Source: Mesostigma viride
Taxonomy: Eukaryota; Streptophyta; Mesostigmatophyceae; Mesostigmatales; Mesostigmataceae
DNA: 64,000 bases
Reading direction: 5' to 3'
Assembly: GCA_009746045.1 (NCBI GenBank)
Contig: RPFO01001490.1
Location: 1-64,000 of the forward strand
Each line of letters starts with the position of its first letter. Within the stretch, counting starts at the first letter, position 1. The notes under the pieces are model-generated. The model ran no database searches. It worked only from the letters and a program-made list of their open reading frames with translations, and was not told the origin of the DNA. The position numbers and the translations under genes are program-made. Positions 29,387 to 40,425 of this stretch are shown in pieces.

Positions 29387-30562
29387 ATGGAGGCCCCCGC
29401 ATCGTCTTCAGTTCTTGCTGCCGAGTCTCTCGAGGACAAACTTGCTGCAAACAAAATCGCCACCGACATTGCCGCGGCCAAGAAAGCCGCTAACAAGCGC
29501 ACCAAGACTTCGGCAGCGACTTCGGAAGCAACTCCGATAGCGGTTGAAACCTCCTTGCCGGACTCCATTTCTTCCTCATTCTACATGCCAGTCGCACGTT
29601 TGAGCCTGGACGACATCGCTGCCTTCCTTGGCTTCAGCGACGCCGAGGTGCGACGCGTGCTGCAGCTCCGCTACGAACACAACGCCCCGATTCGCCACCC
29701 TCGCACCGGCCAGGTTATGGACGCTCCTTCGGATACCATTGATGCTTTGGAGCCCAAGGATTGCCGTCTTGCATGTCTTATTTCGTGCTGCTCTGAACTT
29801 GTCGAGCTGCCGGCGACACCCATCGCCAGGCCAGCCCCCGCGACCGACACTACCGTGCCGCTGCAGGACCTCGCACAGTCTTTTACGACCGTGCAGGGCG
29901 ACATTAAGGTCCTGAAGGAGACGATGCTGGAGCTGAAGAAAGCCATGGCAGCCCCTGCCAAAACTACCACGTTTGCCGATGTCACCGGCAAGCAATTGAC
30001 CACCATTGTTCAACAGGCGGCCAAGTCTGCAGCTACCGCTGCGGTCACCCAGAATGCAGTGCAGCAACGCCAACGCAATATGGTAATCAAAGGCTTCCAG
30101 AAAGGCGCGGCAGCACAGGAGACAGCACACTCACTTGCCGAGGAGCTGCGCGGCCCAGCGTTTCTGGGGAAGCTGCAGCTCCAGAACCGTGTTGCCATTG
30201 AACGTGCCATTCGGCTGCCAGGCCCTCTGGGCCTGGTCGTCGTCACCATGGCCTCCATGCACGACAAACGCCTCGTGCTGGGAGCACGTCGTCTGCTCCA
30301 ACGCGATGACTTCAGCCTCGACGAGGACTACACGACGGCTCAACTGAAGGCGAGGAGCGCGGTGTGGAACAGCACCATCGTCCAGGAGACCAAGAAGCAA
30401 GAGACCAAGGGTAAGCGCATTAAGTTGCGTCTGCTTCAGGATGGCTCCTTTGCAGCATTCTTTGATGGGCACAGGATTACAGGTGTTCCGCTTAACACCC
30501 CCGGAGCGGAGTCTCGTCAGGCGTCTAGCCAGAAGGGTGCTGCCTCTGTTGGTAGACAGTAG
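29387..30562 (+). CDS. LINE ORF1 protein (RNA-binding chaperone type)
   Basis: 391 residues from ATG 29387 (CCATGG context) to TAG. Layout: an Ala/Lys/Thr-rich N-terminus; a helical segment with VRRVLQLRYEHNAP; a coiled-coil-like stretch (GDIKVLKETMLELKKAMAAP); and an RRM-like domain beginning RNMVIKGFQKG. The last continues through VAIERAIRLPGPLGLVVVTM and RRLLQRDDFSLDEDYT to a C-terminal domain ending near the stop. This order matches L1-type ORF1 proteins, which bind element RNA as trimers. It is open throughout. It is related in fold to, but clearly different in sequence from, the half-LINE ORF1 at 17.8, 34.3 and 39.4 kb. Confidence 0.75.
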   Translation: MEAPASSSVLAAESLEDKLAANKIATDIAAAKKAANKRTKTSAATSEATPIAVETSLPDSISSSFYMPVARLSLDDIAAFLGFSDAEVRRVLQLRYEHNAPIRHPRTGQVMDAPSDTIDALEPKDCRLACLISCCSELVELPATPIARPAPATDTTVPLQDLAQSFTTVQGDIKVLKETMLELKKAMAAPAKTTTFADVTGKQLTTIVQQAAKSAATAAVTQNAVQQRQRNMVIKGFQKGAAAQETAHSLAEELRGPAFLGKLQLQNRVAIERAIRLPGPLGLVVVTMASMHDKRLVLGARRLLQRDDFSLDEDYTTAQLKARSAVWNSTIVQETKKQETKGKRIKLRLLQDGSFAAFFDGHRITGVPLNTPGAESRQASSQKGAASVGRQ

Positions 30563-30636
30563 GTAGACAACCTTCCTCGTCGGCTCGCGGCTAACAGGCT
30601 TCGGGGACAGCCTCTAAATAGTCCCGTTCCACTACC

Positions 30637-33600
30637 ATGCATCGACCTAACAGTCGACTGAGACACATGGTGGTGCCGGTATCTCGGGCCAGAACGACAG
30701 CTCTCAGCAGCAAGATTAGCAACACCCAACGCATGCTAGATTTCCTACGCCTCTGCGTTGCGCAAGCATCCCCGAATACCCAGAGCAGGCGGCAGGCTCG
30801 CATCCTACGCTTGCAGGACAAAATAAATGCGATGAAAAGCACTATTTCTACCGCTTCCCTTCCCCCCTCCGTTTCACCCCCACCTCCACCCCCCGCCGCA
30901 CCCACCCCCATCACCCATCGTCGTCCTCCCCTGGTGGGCCAGCAGGCATCCTTGGCCCTTGCCACTTTTAACACCCGCACATTGCTAGATGACGACCATA
31001 GCTGCCGGGTAGAGGAGCTAGTCGCATTCTGCATTGAGCATCGTGTGTCTATATTAGGCGTCCAGGAACACCGCCGCACGGTGCCACTTGGCATGGTGAG
31101 CACTGATCGCTTGGCGGGTGGCTGGCGGTTTTTCTTCGCTGGCAGCGGTACGTCTGGCCAAGGTGGTGTTGGTCTTTTGTGTTCGCCGCTGGCAGTTGCT
31201 AGCCTCAGCACGCTTAAGTTTCTAACGCCACGCCTTATGGTAGCACACTTCACCTCCGTCGAGGGGCGGTCTAAACACCACCTCACGGTGGGGGTGGGCT
31301 ACGCACCCCATAGTGGTCTACCTGCGTTGGAACGCCAGAAGTTCTTCGAGGACTTGCATAGCCTTGAGGGGGCCACCCCGGCCCGCCACTTTTTGGTTAT
31401 GCTGCTAGACGCCAATGCCACGCTCCCCGTGGGTACTGCTGGCAGTCGCTTTGCGCCTGCTGACACTGCTGCTAATGACAACACTCCCCTGTTTTCTGCC
31501 TTTTTGCGGGATAGCGGGATGGTTGCTGTCAACTGCCACTTCCAACGTCCCTCCCAGGACTTGGTCACTTTTCGTGGCCCTAACGGCCGTCAGGCCTGTC
31601 TGGACTACGTGGTGGTACGGCAGCCCAGGTGTACCTCGGTTCTGGACACCCGAGTGTTTGACACGCCCACGGTGTGCTCTGACCACCGGTTGGTGCGCGC
31701 GACCCTTCGGCTCCGGTTCCACGTCCCCGCGCGCCGCGCCCCAGTGGTCCGCCCTGACTGGTCTGCTCTACGTCCGGTCAAGGGAGATCCTGAGGACTGG
31801 ACGGACGCCGAGCACGAGCGGAACTGGTGCCGACGGAAGTACCTGTCGGCACTGGACGCCCGGGCGGACGTCGACGAGCTGGACAAGGGTGCCCCCAACG
31901 CAGCCATTTTTGCGGGCTTTGCGGCCCGTGCCCCGTTGCTGGCGGCCCGGCACCTGCCGGTCATGCCCCGCCGCCGCCCCGGCCCGCTCTACCGCCAGGA
32001 CCCCAAGGTCTTGGCCGCCCGGCACCGCCTCAAGCGTAACCGGGACCCGCTGCAGAAACCATTGCTCAAGGCCGCCCTTGTGGAGGCCTACGAGCATGCT
32101 CAGGACGCGGAGGCGGCCCAGTGCATCGCGGATGCCAAGGCCTGCCAGGCTCGCAACCAGGGCAAGGACATGTGGTACCACCTCGACCGGCTCGGCGGCC
32201 GGCGGCAGCGCACCCCGGTGGAGCACACGGGGGACGGCACGGCGCCGGTAAGCCTTGACCGCTGGTTGGCCCACAATGTTTCCTTGACCGGTGGGGCTCG
32301 CGCCCCCCCCCGCCGCTTCACCCCGAGACGGCCGCCCGCCTCGGGGTCGCCGGACCCCCGCCGCCGCCAGCGCCCCCCTCCTCGGCCGCGGACTACCAAG
32401 TCCCCGCCTTGAAGGAGGGCTGCCTTGCCACCAACGACGTCGTCCACCCCTTCACTTTGGAGGAATTGGACGGCGCCCTTGCTCGCCTGCGGTACGATGC
32501 GGCGGTCGGGGCCGACCACCTTTCTGCTGAGCTGCTGAAGACCCCTGATCTGGCGGTTAGGGATCTTCTGCTGGCGTTCTGCAACCGTGTCCTGCTCTCT
32601 GACGAGCCTCCGCCTGCTGAGTGGCAGACGGCCATCCGCGTCATGCTGTACAAGAAGGGCTCTGCTGCTGACCCCGGTAACTACCGGGGTGTCTGCCTCC
32701 AGAGCGCCGCGCTGAAGGTCTTCATGCGCATGATGCTGCACAGGCTCCGCGCCGCGCTGGACCCACACCTGGGTGAGTCTCAGATGGGTTTCCGTAGTGG
32801 TCGTAACACTGTCATGGCTGTGTTTGTCGCGCGCCGGTTGATGGAGGAGGTGCGTCGCCTTCCCCCTGACAGTTTGCCGCTGGTCCTCATTTTTGTTGAC
32901 TATATCAAGGCCTTTGACACGGTCCTCTGGGAGGCTCTTTGGGCCATCCTAGCTCTGGACCGCGTGCCACCAGCGTTTATTGCTGCCATTCGCCGACTGT
33001 ATGAGGGCTCACAGGCAGTAGTGCGGACTGCGGAAGGCACCACCCCACCATTCCCCCTTCACCACGGGGTGTGGCAAGGTTGTGTCCTGTCTCCATACCT
33101 GTTCATTATTGTCGTGGACCACGTCATGCGCCAGGCACGTGCGCGCTTTACTGCTCTTAAGGGGTTCGAGCCAGGCTTGGACATCCTTAACGAGCGTGGG
33201 CACGGCGGGGTTAGCACGGGTTACCGCCTGGCTGACCTGATTTACGCGGACGACACCACCCTCATCGCGCGCCCCGAGCACATTCAGACCTGGCTGGACT
33301 GTCTGGGCCTGGAGGCGAGGGCGGTGGGGTTGGAGATTAGTGTCAAAACTGAGGCGATGGTGATTGGGGCCTCCAGTCGCCCACCGCTGCCGCGCCTGCT
33401 AGACGGGACGGAGGTCCCACTCCGCGACCGCTTCAAGCTGTTGGGGAGTTGGCTTCCGGACACTGCCGACGATGTGGACACCCGCATCGGCCTTTCCTGG
33501 GCCAAGCTCCGTTCGCTCAACACCTACTGGCGCTCCAAGGGCCTGGACGAGCACCGCAAGCGCATGCTCTTCAAGGTCCTCGTCCTCACGGTGCTCACGT

Positions 33601-34106
33601 ATGGCGCCGAGGCATGGACACTCACGGCAACACTGGCAGCCAAGCTAGACGGCACGGTAACCCGGATGCTCCGACAGGTCCTGAATGTCGGGTTTTCTCA
33701 GCGTAGGTCCTTAGAGTCTTTGTATCACGGTATGCCGCGTATTTCGGACGAGATTAGACAGCGTAGGATAGCATTTGTAGGACATCTTGCTCGCACCAGC
33801 CAGGTCGACACCGCCCTTGGTCTGGCCGGTCCCCAGCGGCTCGGCCAACCGGGGCGGCACATTTTGACCTGGCCTGGCCCCAAGAACATTCCTAAAAAGG
33901 TAGGGAAACATGCCATGACCTATACCCAGATGTTGCTGGACGACCTAGTGGTCCCAGCCCAGTTTGAGTACCGCATCCACTCTCTCTCCCGTCTTTGGAC
34001 TGCCATGCAGGACAAGGAGCGGTGGAAGAAGATTGTCAAGGCACACACGCCCGACCCTGTGGGCAAGCCACCTCCCCCCAAGCGGAGGAGGCGTTTTGAT
34101 GAGTAG
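30637..34106 (+). CDS. LINE ORF2: AP endonuclease and reverse transcriptase (one frameshift)
   Basis: Starts MHRPNSRLRHM, 74 bp after ORF1. An AP-endonuclease domain at residues ~108-355 shows TFNTRTL, LGVQEHRR and the C-terminal SDHRLVRATL motif. The RT domain follows with GNYRGVCL, VDYIKAFDTVLWEALW, GVWQGCVLSPYLF and YADD (33243-33254). The C-terminus carries RQRRIAFVGHLAR and ends basic (PPPKRRRRFDE). The frame shifts by one base between ~32300 and 32412, most likely at the nine-C run 32303-32311; either side is otherwise fully open. No RNase H was seen. This is the reverse-transcribing, target-nicking enzyme for target-primed insertion. Confidence 0.88.
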
Positions 34107-34266
34107 TGTAGTTAGGCTTTTCTAGATAGAGTCAGGATAGTTCGATCACGCGGCTTCCTCCACCCCATCCATCATGAAATATGTGCTACATGACCTCCCC
34201 ACGGAGGCATGTTATAATTTAATTTAATTTAATTTAATCTAATCTACACTACTGGTATATATATTC

Positions 34267-37200
34267 CTAGTCTGAGGTGGCAGAAGGGGGCTGCCAGGGC
34301 TTGTGGTCAACGTGGATGACCGCCCCCCTCCAGTATACCGGCTTCCCCCTTGCGCTCTGCCGGAGCTGAAGGTAGCCGGTCGGCCATAGCTCGCGTCGCC
34401 GCTGTTGCTGGGCCAGGGTCAAGTCGTCGTCCAGCGTGAAGCGAGTCTCCGAGAGCTTCTAATTGCGGCATTTAAGGAACGCCAGCTTGTCCGCCATGTA
34501 CTTCAAGGTGATGAGCACGGGTGCCGGGCCAGCCTTCCCCCGCGCGCGGGGGAGGCGGACAGCCGACATGTCCAGCTCACCAGTGAGTAACATGGGGGCA
34601 AGAATGGCGCGCTTAAATGCCTCAAGAAGGCTCGTGGAGGTCTCACCTGCCTGCTGGTCGAAATGCTTGACGATGACATTGTGGCTGCGCCGGGCGATGT
34701 CGGCTTCCTCGCGAAGGTCGAGGGCTTGTTGCTTGAGTTGTGCCGAGATGGTGGAGGTGGTGGAGGTGGTGTGCTGCTTAAGCAAGTCCGCCCAGGTGGA
34801 GGGAGCATCGCCGGCCGGGCCAGCAGGCGCCGGCTGGGCGGCGATGTCCTTCACCGCCTGGGCGGTGAGGCCGGCGGTGTCATGCAAGCTCTCAAGGGCG
34901 TTGGCGGTGGCTTGAAGGCGTTGGTCGATGTCGAGGAGCTGGGCTTTGATGTCGGCAGTGGAGGCGGAAATGGCAGTGGAGGTGGAGGCGGCGGCGGTGG
35001 AAATGTGAGGAAGTTCAGCAGTCAGCGTGCCACCCATTGCTGCGACGTCGGCGGCAAGGGGGGTCACGTGCAGTGTGAGCCAGTACGGCAATACGGCAAT
35101 ACGGCAAAACCTCGGCGTATTGCGTATTGCCGTATTATACGCGTATTATACGCGTATTATACGCCAAAAAAAAAAAAGTGGTTTTTTGACCGGAAAAGTG
35201 GATTTTCAATTAGGATAAAATATTCTAAGGTGTTTATCCCATGGGCGTGCCTCTCAAAAACTCTAGCTAATGTCTCAATCTTGATGAAAAACAATACAAT
35301 GCACGTAGAGGTCGCCGGTAGCCGTTTGACACTCACTTGGTTGTCTCATCAATTGTATGAAGTGTAATTAATTAATTAATTAGTTAATTATCACGTGACT
35401 GCGTCACGTGGGTGCCAATACAAAGTAGAGGAACCTTCAACCCCTGTACACAATGAGAGGGAGGGAGGGCGCCCTAGCTTCTCTCACTGCCACCGCCCAC
35501 CAGTCGGTGGGCAGGCCACATCGAGCGCTCTATCCACATCACGGGGCCGGGGCGCATCACTGTGGGACAACCATTATTAACGATACCAGAGGTAGGCTGA
35601 AGCATAGCTGATGCTGTACAAGAAAGGTGAAGTGGGCTCAACGGGCGTCTGCTAAGGCATAAGCAAATGGCCACGCTGAGCCATGGCTGGGCTAATGTGA
35701 TTGCGTTCATGCCACTCTAAACCGTTGGGGCTACTCTAAGCCGTTGGGGCTAGATCAGTATACTATGCTCGAGAAATACATGGCAAGTCATGCTATAATG
35801 TAAAAGCTATGTCGATTGCCCTCTTCTAGACAGCTGGCTAGAATCTATTCTGGGGGAGCCCTAGGGGGTGTCGACAGTTTGTTGTTTACATAAAGGTCAT
35901 GAAGTGTGATACTCATCCACTGCATGGTATATAGATTGCTAATTGAACTAATTCCTTATTACAACCATGAACTTATTGATAGGTATACGATTCGACCCAA
36001 AACCTTGATACAGTATGCAATAAAACGTGAACAGGATAGCACATACCAGATCAAAACCGCAGATTAATTACCTTCCTTGCTGGAGCTAGCCGGATGCCCA
36101 CCTCATCGATGTAGCTGCGAGCCGCTTTCCTGGCCGTCGTCGCCAATAAAACATGTCAGCGATATATTTTACACATCTATCCGCGTACAAACGTATCGAC
36201 TTATTTCCCGCCTAGTAACAGTTAGCACATGCACGGCGACCGACCTGGTCGCTGATCAAACGAGGTTGCTGCACCGAGCATAGGGTCGAGACATATCTGC
36301 GGACACCCAGGCGTTGCCTGCCAATGATATACGCTGTTTAGGACCTATGGATCATGCCTGCAAAATTGCAGTTCAAAATGTCAAGCCATGCTCCCATACC
36401 AGTCAGATTTCTGCACCTCCATGGCCGCGGAGGTCAACTATCATATTTATGCAAGTCGGTCTCGTTTTGCCATCGTTTACCCACGCCGTCAACTGGCAGA
36501 GATGAAAAGCGGGACCAACCGTAGGCCCGTACTCCCCAAGTACGGTTCAGGCTGCGTACCTGCCTAGGTCAGCAACGCCAAAACTAGCTCTGGCGCCAAA
36601 TTCCGGAGCCGGGCGCCGTATAATACGCGAAAAATACGTATTATGCGCCGTATTGGCGTTGAGAACGCAATACGCCGTATTTCTAGTACGTTAGTACGCC
36701 AAACCCCGCCGTATTGTATAATACGGCGTATTTACCGTATTATACGGCGTATTGGCGTTCACTCACGTGCTGCTGAAAGGCTTCCATGAGGATGGAACGG
36801 AGGGTGGGGGCGGAGATGGATGGAGCCCAGATCTCGCCGTCAGAGCGCTGGAGAAGGGAGTTGAGGATGGCGTGCTGGAGACGGGGGCGTGCGGAGCCGA
36901 AAACCATGCTGACGTTCATGTGCCAGCGGTTGCCGTCAGTGCAGAGGAGGCGGCCGGTGGCGTGGAGATGGAGGCACAGGTCGTAAAGCGAGGCGTAGTC
37001 CCCATAGAAGATGCAGTGCATGGCAGCGTCCGGGGACATGTTGGTCCAGTCGTGATCATCGACCTGGAAAGGTTGGAGCCGAAAGCGCGGTTCCGAGGGG
37101 CGTGACGACCCTCCTGTTTTGTCGGCGGAGCGCGCGCGTTTAGGGTCAGGCGATGCCGATGGCGAGGCATTGAGCCCGGGAGGGTTCGGGGCGAGCACCA

Positions 37201-37321
37201 GTGCGCGACTAGTGTCACCGCTGCCTTCCGGATCTGGCGAGGCTGCAGCCGCAGCTGCCGCATTTTCGTGGGCGAGCGCATCCGCCAAACTGCGTTGCGT
37301 CGACAGGCGTTTGCTCGTCAT
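34267..37321 (-). pseudogene. Half-LINE ORF1 copy B (interrupted)
   Basis: N-terminal part: Ser/Pro/Ala-rich then a folded segment (LYDLCLHLHATGRLLC) ending near SILMEAFQQHV. C-terminal part resumes HVTPLAADVAAMGG, a helical stretch (ISAQLKQQALDLREEADIAR), and the RRM-like domain (NVIVKHFDQQAGE, MSAVRLPRARGKAGP). The coding frame on the N-terminal side is open; the gene is broken by the 1.7 kb insertion and a downstream stop. Confidence 0.75.
35072..36762. mobile_element. hAT-like non-autonomous transposon, 1,691 bp
   Basis: Flanked by an exact 8-bp duplication TCACGTGC (35064-35071 and 36763-36770). Copy C of the host half-LINE has the uninterrupted site (TCACGTGC once, ~40208), proving insertion. 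Ends are imperfect inverted repeats starting AGTGTGAGCC and, on the other side, GTGAACGCC. Both are followed by arrays of TACGGCAATACGG/ATACGGCGTATT words typical of subterminal transposase sites. The interior has no transposase ORF. Confidence 0.8.
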
Positions 37322-37593
37322 ATATTGCGTGTTAGATTCGGAAAATTATATCAGCATGTGCGTCTTAGAAAGACGAAGCGATAGTGATATTCACGGCTAA
37401 ATTCGGTGCTCAAACGTGAAAGTTATGAGCTCCGACAGCCATGGCTACCTCGTGGCCGGGCCGTGGCTCCTGGCTCGTGGCTCGTGGCTTAGCATGACAT
37501 AGCATGGCTAAATTCTTAATGCAACATCCATGGGGGTCCCATTATAGACATAGCGTGGCTAAATGTTGAAGGCATCATCCATGGGGGCCATCG

Positions 37594-38098
37594 CAACAAG
37601 CCCTCGACCTTCGCGAGGAGGCCGAGATCGACAAGCGCCACAACGTCATCGTCAAGCACCTCGACCAGCCGGCAGGTGAGACCCCGACGAGCCTTCTCAC
37701 GGCACTTAACTCGAGTTAAGCGCGACATTCTTGCCCCCATGCAACTCACTGGTGAGCTGGACATATACATGTCGACTCGGCTAGCTGTCCGCCTCGTAAG
37801 GTAAGGCTGGCCCGGCACCCGTGCTTTTCACCTTTAAGTCCATGGGGGACAAGCTGGCGTTCCGCAAGAAGCTCTCGGAGACTCGCTTCACGCTGGACGA
37901 CGACTTGACCCTGGCCCATGCAGCAACAACGGCGACGCGAGCTATGGCCGACCTACCTTCAGCTCCCGCAGCGCGCAGGGGGGAAGCCGGTGTACTGGAG
38001 GGGGGCGGTCATCCACGTTGACCACAAGCCATGGCAGGCCCCCCCTGCCACCTCAGAGGCTCAGACTAGGGAACCTATACCAGTAGTGTAGATTAGAT
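37594..38098 (+). mobile_element. Half-LINE fragment copy D
   Basis: Plus-strand, 5'-truncated ORF1 C-terminal region (CAAGCCCTCGACCTTCGCGAG onward in meaning; RRM-like and LTLAHAATT segments) to the 3' end GTAGTGTAGATTAG. Several frame breaks. Preceded at 37490-37593 by a dispersed repeat (CATCCATGGGGGCCAT) also at 28970-29060. Confidence 0.7.
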
Positions 38099-38099
38099 A

Positions 38100-38640
38100 G
38101 GCTTAGCCTAGCACGTGGCCCACGCGCATGTGCGCCCATAATGGCCCCCATGGATGATGCTTTCAGTATTTAGCCGCGCCCAGCCTACTACAATGGGACC
38201 TCCCATGGATGATGCATTTAGCCATGAATTTAGCCATGCTATGCCTATGCAGGGAGTTACTCTCTGCTGAGATGCCATGTGTCCACCATGGCTATAGCTG
38301 CAGCTATAGCCTATAGCCACATAGTGTACCTTCCACCCCATATGTCATGCAGGCCTTCTAGGCCCTCTCCTCAAGCCCCCCCTGGGTGCCTGTGCTTGAT
38401 AAGGAGGCATGAACCATCAAGGCGGTGCAGGTGCACCTTGTGCACCCAGAGCAGGTGATAGTTGTACATCCTCCACCTGCAGGTTGTAGCCCTGATTGTA
38501 TTACAAACCCATAGATGACCCTTTCTCAGGGCTATGTGTTACATATGCTCCCAACGGAGCTATGATTTTAATTAATTAATTAATTAATGGGGGCCATTAT
38601 GGGCGCACATGCGCGGGGGCCACATGCTAGGCTAAGCCTT
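38100..38640. repeat. TE debris: dispersed CATGGATGATGC repeats and a LINE tail
   Basis: 38100-38240 is the inverse of the 28970-29095 repeat (CCCATAATGGCCCCCATGG). 38340-38590 is a plus-strand shared 3' UTR ending GCTCCCAACGGAGCTATG then (TTAA)n. 38590-38640 repeats 29045-29095 in direct orientation. No genes. Confidence 0.65.
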
Positions 38641-38673
38641 ACTAATCTACACTACTGGTATATATATTCCTAG

Positions 38674-39396
38674 AGCTTTGACATGGCTCTGTATATAGGT
38701 TTATAGCTGGTTTTATATTATAGGTTTTTAATATATATTAATAATATAATTACTTACAGCAGAGTGAAATCACTCAAACCAAAGCAAACGCCCAGCTATA
38801 AACCTATATACAGAGCCATGTCAAAGCTCTATACTACGATAAGACCAATGGAAACGCCTAACGGAGGAACCTAATAGCCCTGCTGCACCGCAAAATCAGC
38901 CCGCGTACGGCGGAGCATGATGTCAGCCATGGCCCGAGTCAGCGCCACCGACAAGCGCTGACGCCAATATGACGTCCAGGTCCGCGCCGACCATGGGGCC
39001 CGCTGGCCCTCCAGGTCCAGCCGGTCCTCCCGGAGCCGGCAACACTCCTTGAAGAAGGCGGAGGTCAGGGGCCCCATGGCCCCAAACTCCTCCAGGACAA
39101 AGGGCACCACACGATGGTGCCCGACGTCGCCGTAGGCCAGGAGCTTGGCCCGCTCCGCCCGGTCCGCCGTGTAACCTGCCGTGAGGGAGGCCCCAGCCAC
39201 GTGGCTAAGAGCCAAGGGCCGCGCCACCGAAACGTCAATAAGCAGATGCCGGCCACCCCCCTCAAAGTCCAGCACCACGATGTCAGGCCGGTGGTTGGGG
39301 GAATAGAAGGCAGCGCCATCCGCATCCTCGGACCGGATGTTCGCGTGGGGGAAAACCGACCGAATCATGGCGAGCACCACCGTCAGGAGGGATTAA
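38674..39396 (-). mobile_element. Restriction-like-endonuclease LINE, copy 2
   Basis: Main part (~38745-39390) is the 3' portion of the LINE: nuclease core to QQGY plus 3' UTR, nearly identical to copy 1. A small plus-oriented 3'-UTR piece precedes it (38674-38745), joined at an AT tract. The whole insert is flanked by a 15-bp duplication TATATATATTCCTAG (38659-38673, 39397-39411) inside the 3' UTR of half-LINE copy C. Confidence 0.85.
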
Positions 39397-39411
39397 TATA
39401 TATATTCCTAG

Positions 39412-40425
39412 TCTGAGGTGGCAGGAGGGGGCGGCTGCCAGGGCTTGTGGTCAACGTGGATGACCGCCCCCCTCCAGTATACCGGCTTCCCCCTTGCGCT
39501 CTGCCGGAGCTGAAGGTAGCCGGTCGGCCATAGCTCGCGTCGCCGCTGTTGCTGGGCCAGGGTCAAGTCGTCGTCCAGCGTGAAGCGAGTCTCCGAGAGC
39601 TTCTTGCGGCATTTAAGGAACGCCAGCTTGTCCGCCATATACTTAAAGGTGATGAGCACGGGTGCCGGGCCAGCCTTCCCCCGCGCGCGGGGGAGGCGGA
39701 CAGCCGACATGTCCAGCTCACCAGTGAGTAACATGGGGGCAAAAATGGCGCGCTTAAATGCCTCAAGAAGGCTCGTGGAGGTCTCACCTGCCTGCTGGTC
39801 GAAGTGCTTGACGATGACATTGTGGCTGCGCCGGGCGATGTCGGCTTCCTCGCGAAGGTCGAGGGCTTGTTGCTTGAGTTGTGCCGAGATGGTGGAGGTG
39901 GTGGAGGTGGTGTGCTGCTTAAGCAAGTCCGCCCAGGTGGAGGGAGCATCGCCGGCCGGGCCAGCAGGCGCCGGCTGGGCGGCGATGTCCTTCACCGCCT
40001 GGGCGGTGAGGCCGGCGGTGTCATGCAAGCTCTCAAGGGCGGTGCATGGCGGTGGCTTGAAGGCGTTGGTTGATGTCGAGGAGCTGGGCTTTGATGTCGG
40101 CAGTGGAGGCGGAAATGGCAGTGGAGGTGGAGGCGGCGGCGGTGGAAATGTGAGGAAGTTCAGCAGTCAGCGTGCCACCCATTGCTGCAACGTCGGCAGC
40201 AAGGGGGGTCACGTGCTGCTGAAAGGCTTCCCTGAGGATGGAACGGAGGGTGGGGGCGGAGATGGATGGAGCCCAGATCTCGCCGTCAGAGCGCTGGAGA
40301 AGGGAGTTGAGGATGGTATGCTGGATTTGAGGGTGAGCGCACCCGAACAGCAGGCGTTGGGAGTATATGTAGCGCATAGCCCAGAGAAGGGGCATATGGC
40401 CTATAATACATTCTAACTAAGCTAC
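39412..40425 (-). pseudogene. Half-LINE ORF1 copy C, 5'-truncated
   Basis: ORF1 C-terminal two-thirds: readable 40395-40033 then 40028-39408 in another frame, with an extra ~7 bp near 40040 relative to copy B. RRM-like domain intact (NVIVKHFDQQAGE, LSETRFTLDDDLTLAQQQRR, ending KPWQPPPPATSD). At ~40330 it joins a fragment of the shared 3' UTR (GGGAGTATATGTAGCGCATAG). The site occupied by the hAT-like element in copy B is empty here. Confidence 0.75.

Larger units (their letters stand above)
29100..34245 (+). mobile_element. Near-complete APE-type non-LTR retrotransposon
   Basis: Plus-strand LINE with 5' UTR (start approximate), ORF1, ORF2 and a ~140-bp 3' UTR ending in CATGTTATAA followed by (TTTAA)n at 34212-34245. 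It is the longest LINE copy in the window and the likely source of the truncated copies at 14.1 and 19.5-23.2 kb. Its tail abuts, tail to tail, the minus-strand half-LINE copy B. Confidence 0.85.
34246..37465 (-). mobile_element. Half-LINE copy B, split by an hAT-like element
   Basis: Minus strand: 5' UTR ~37465-37322, ORF1 N-terminus 37321-36771 (starts MTSKRLSTQRSLADAL), interruption 35072-36762, ORF1 C-terminus 35063-~34270. It carries a 3-bp insertion near 34459 that creates an in-frame TAG before the last ~65 codons. The 3' end joins the TTTAA tract shared with the plus-strand LINE. No ORF2. Confidence 0.75.
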
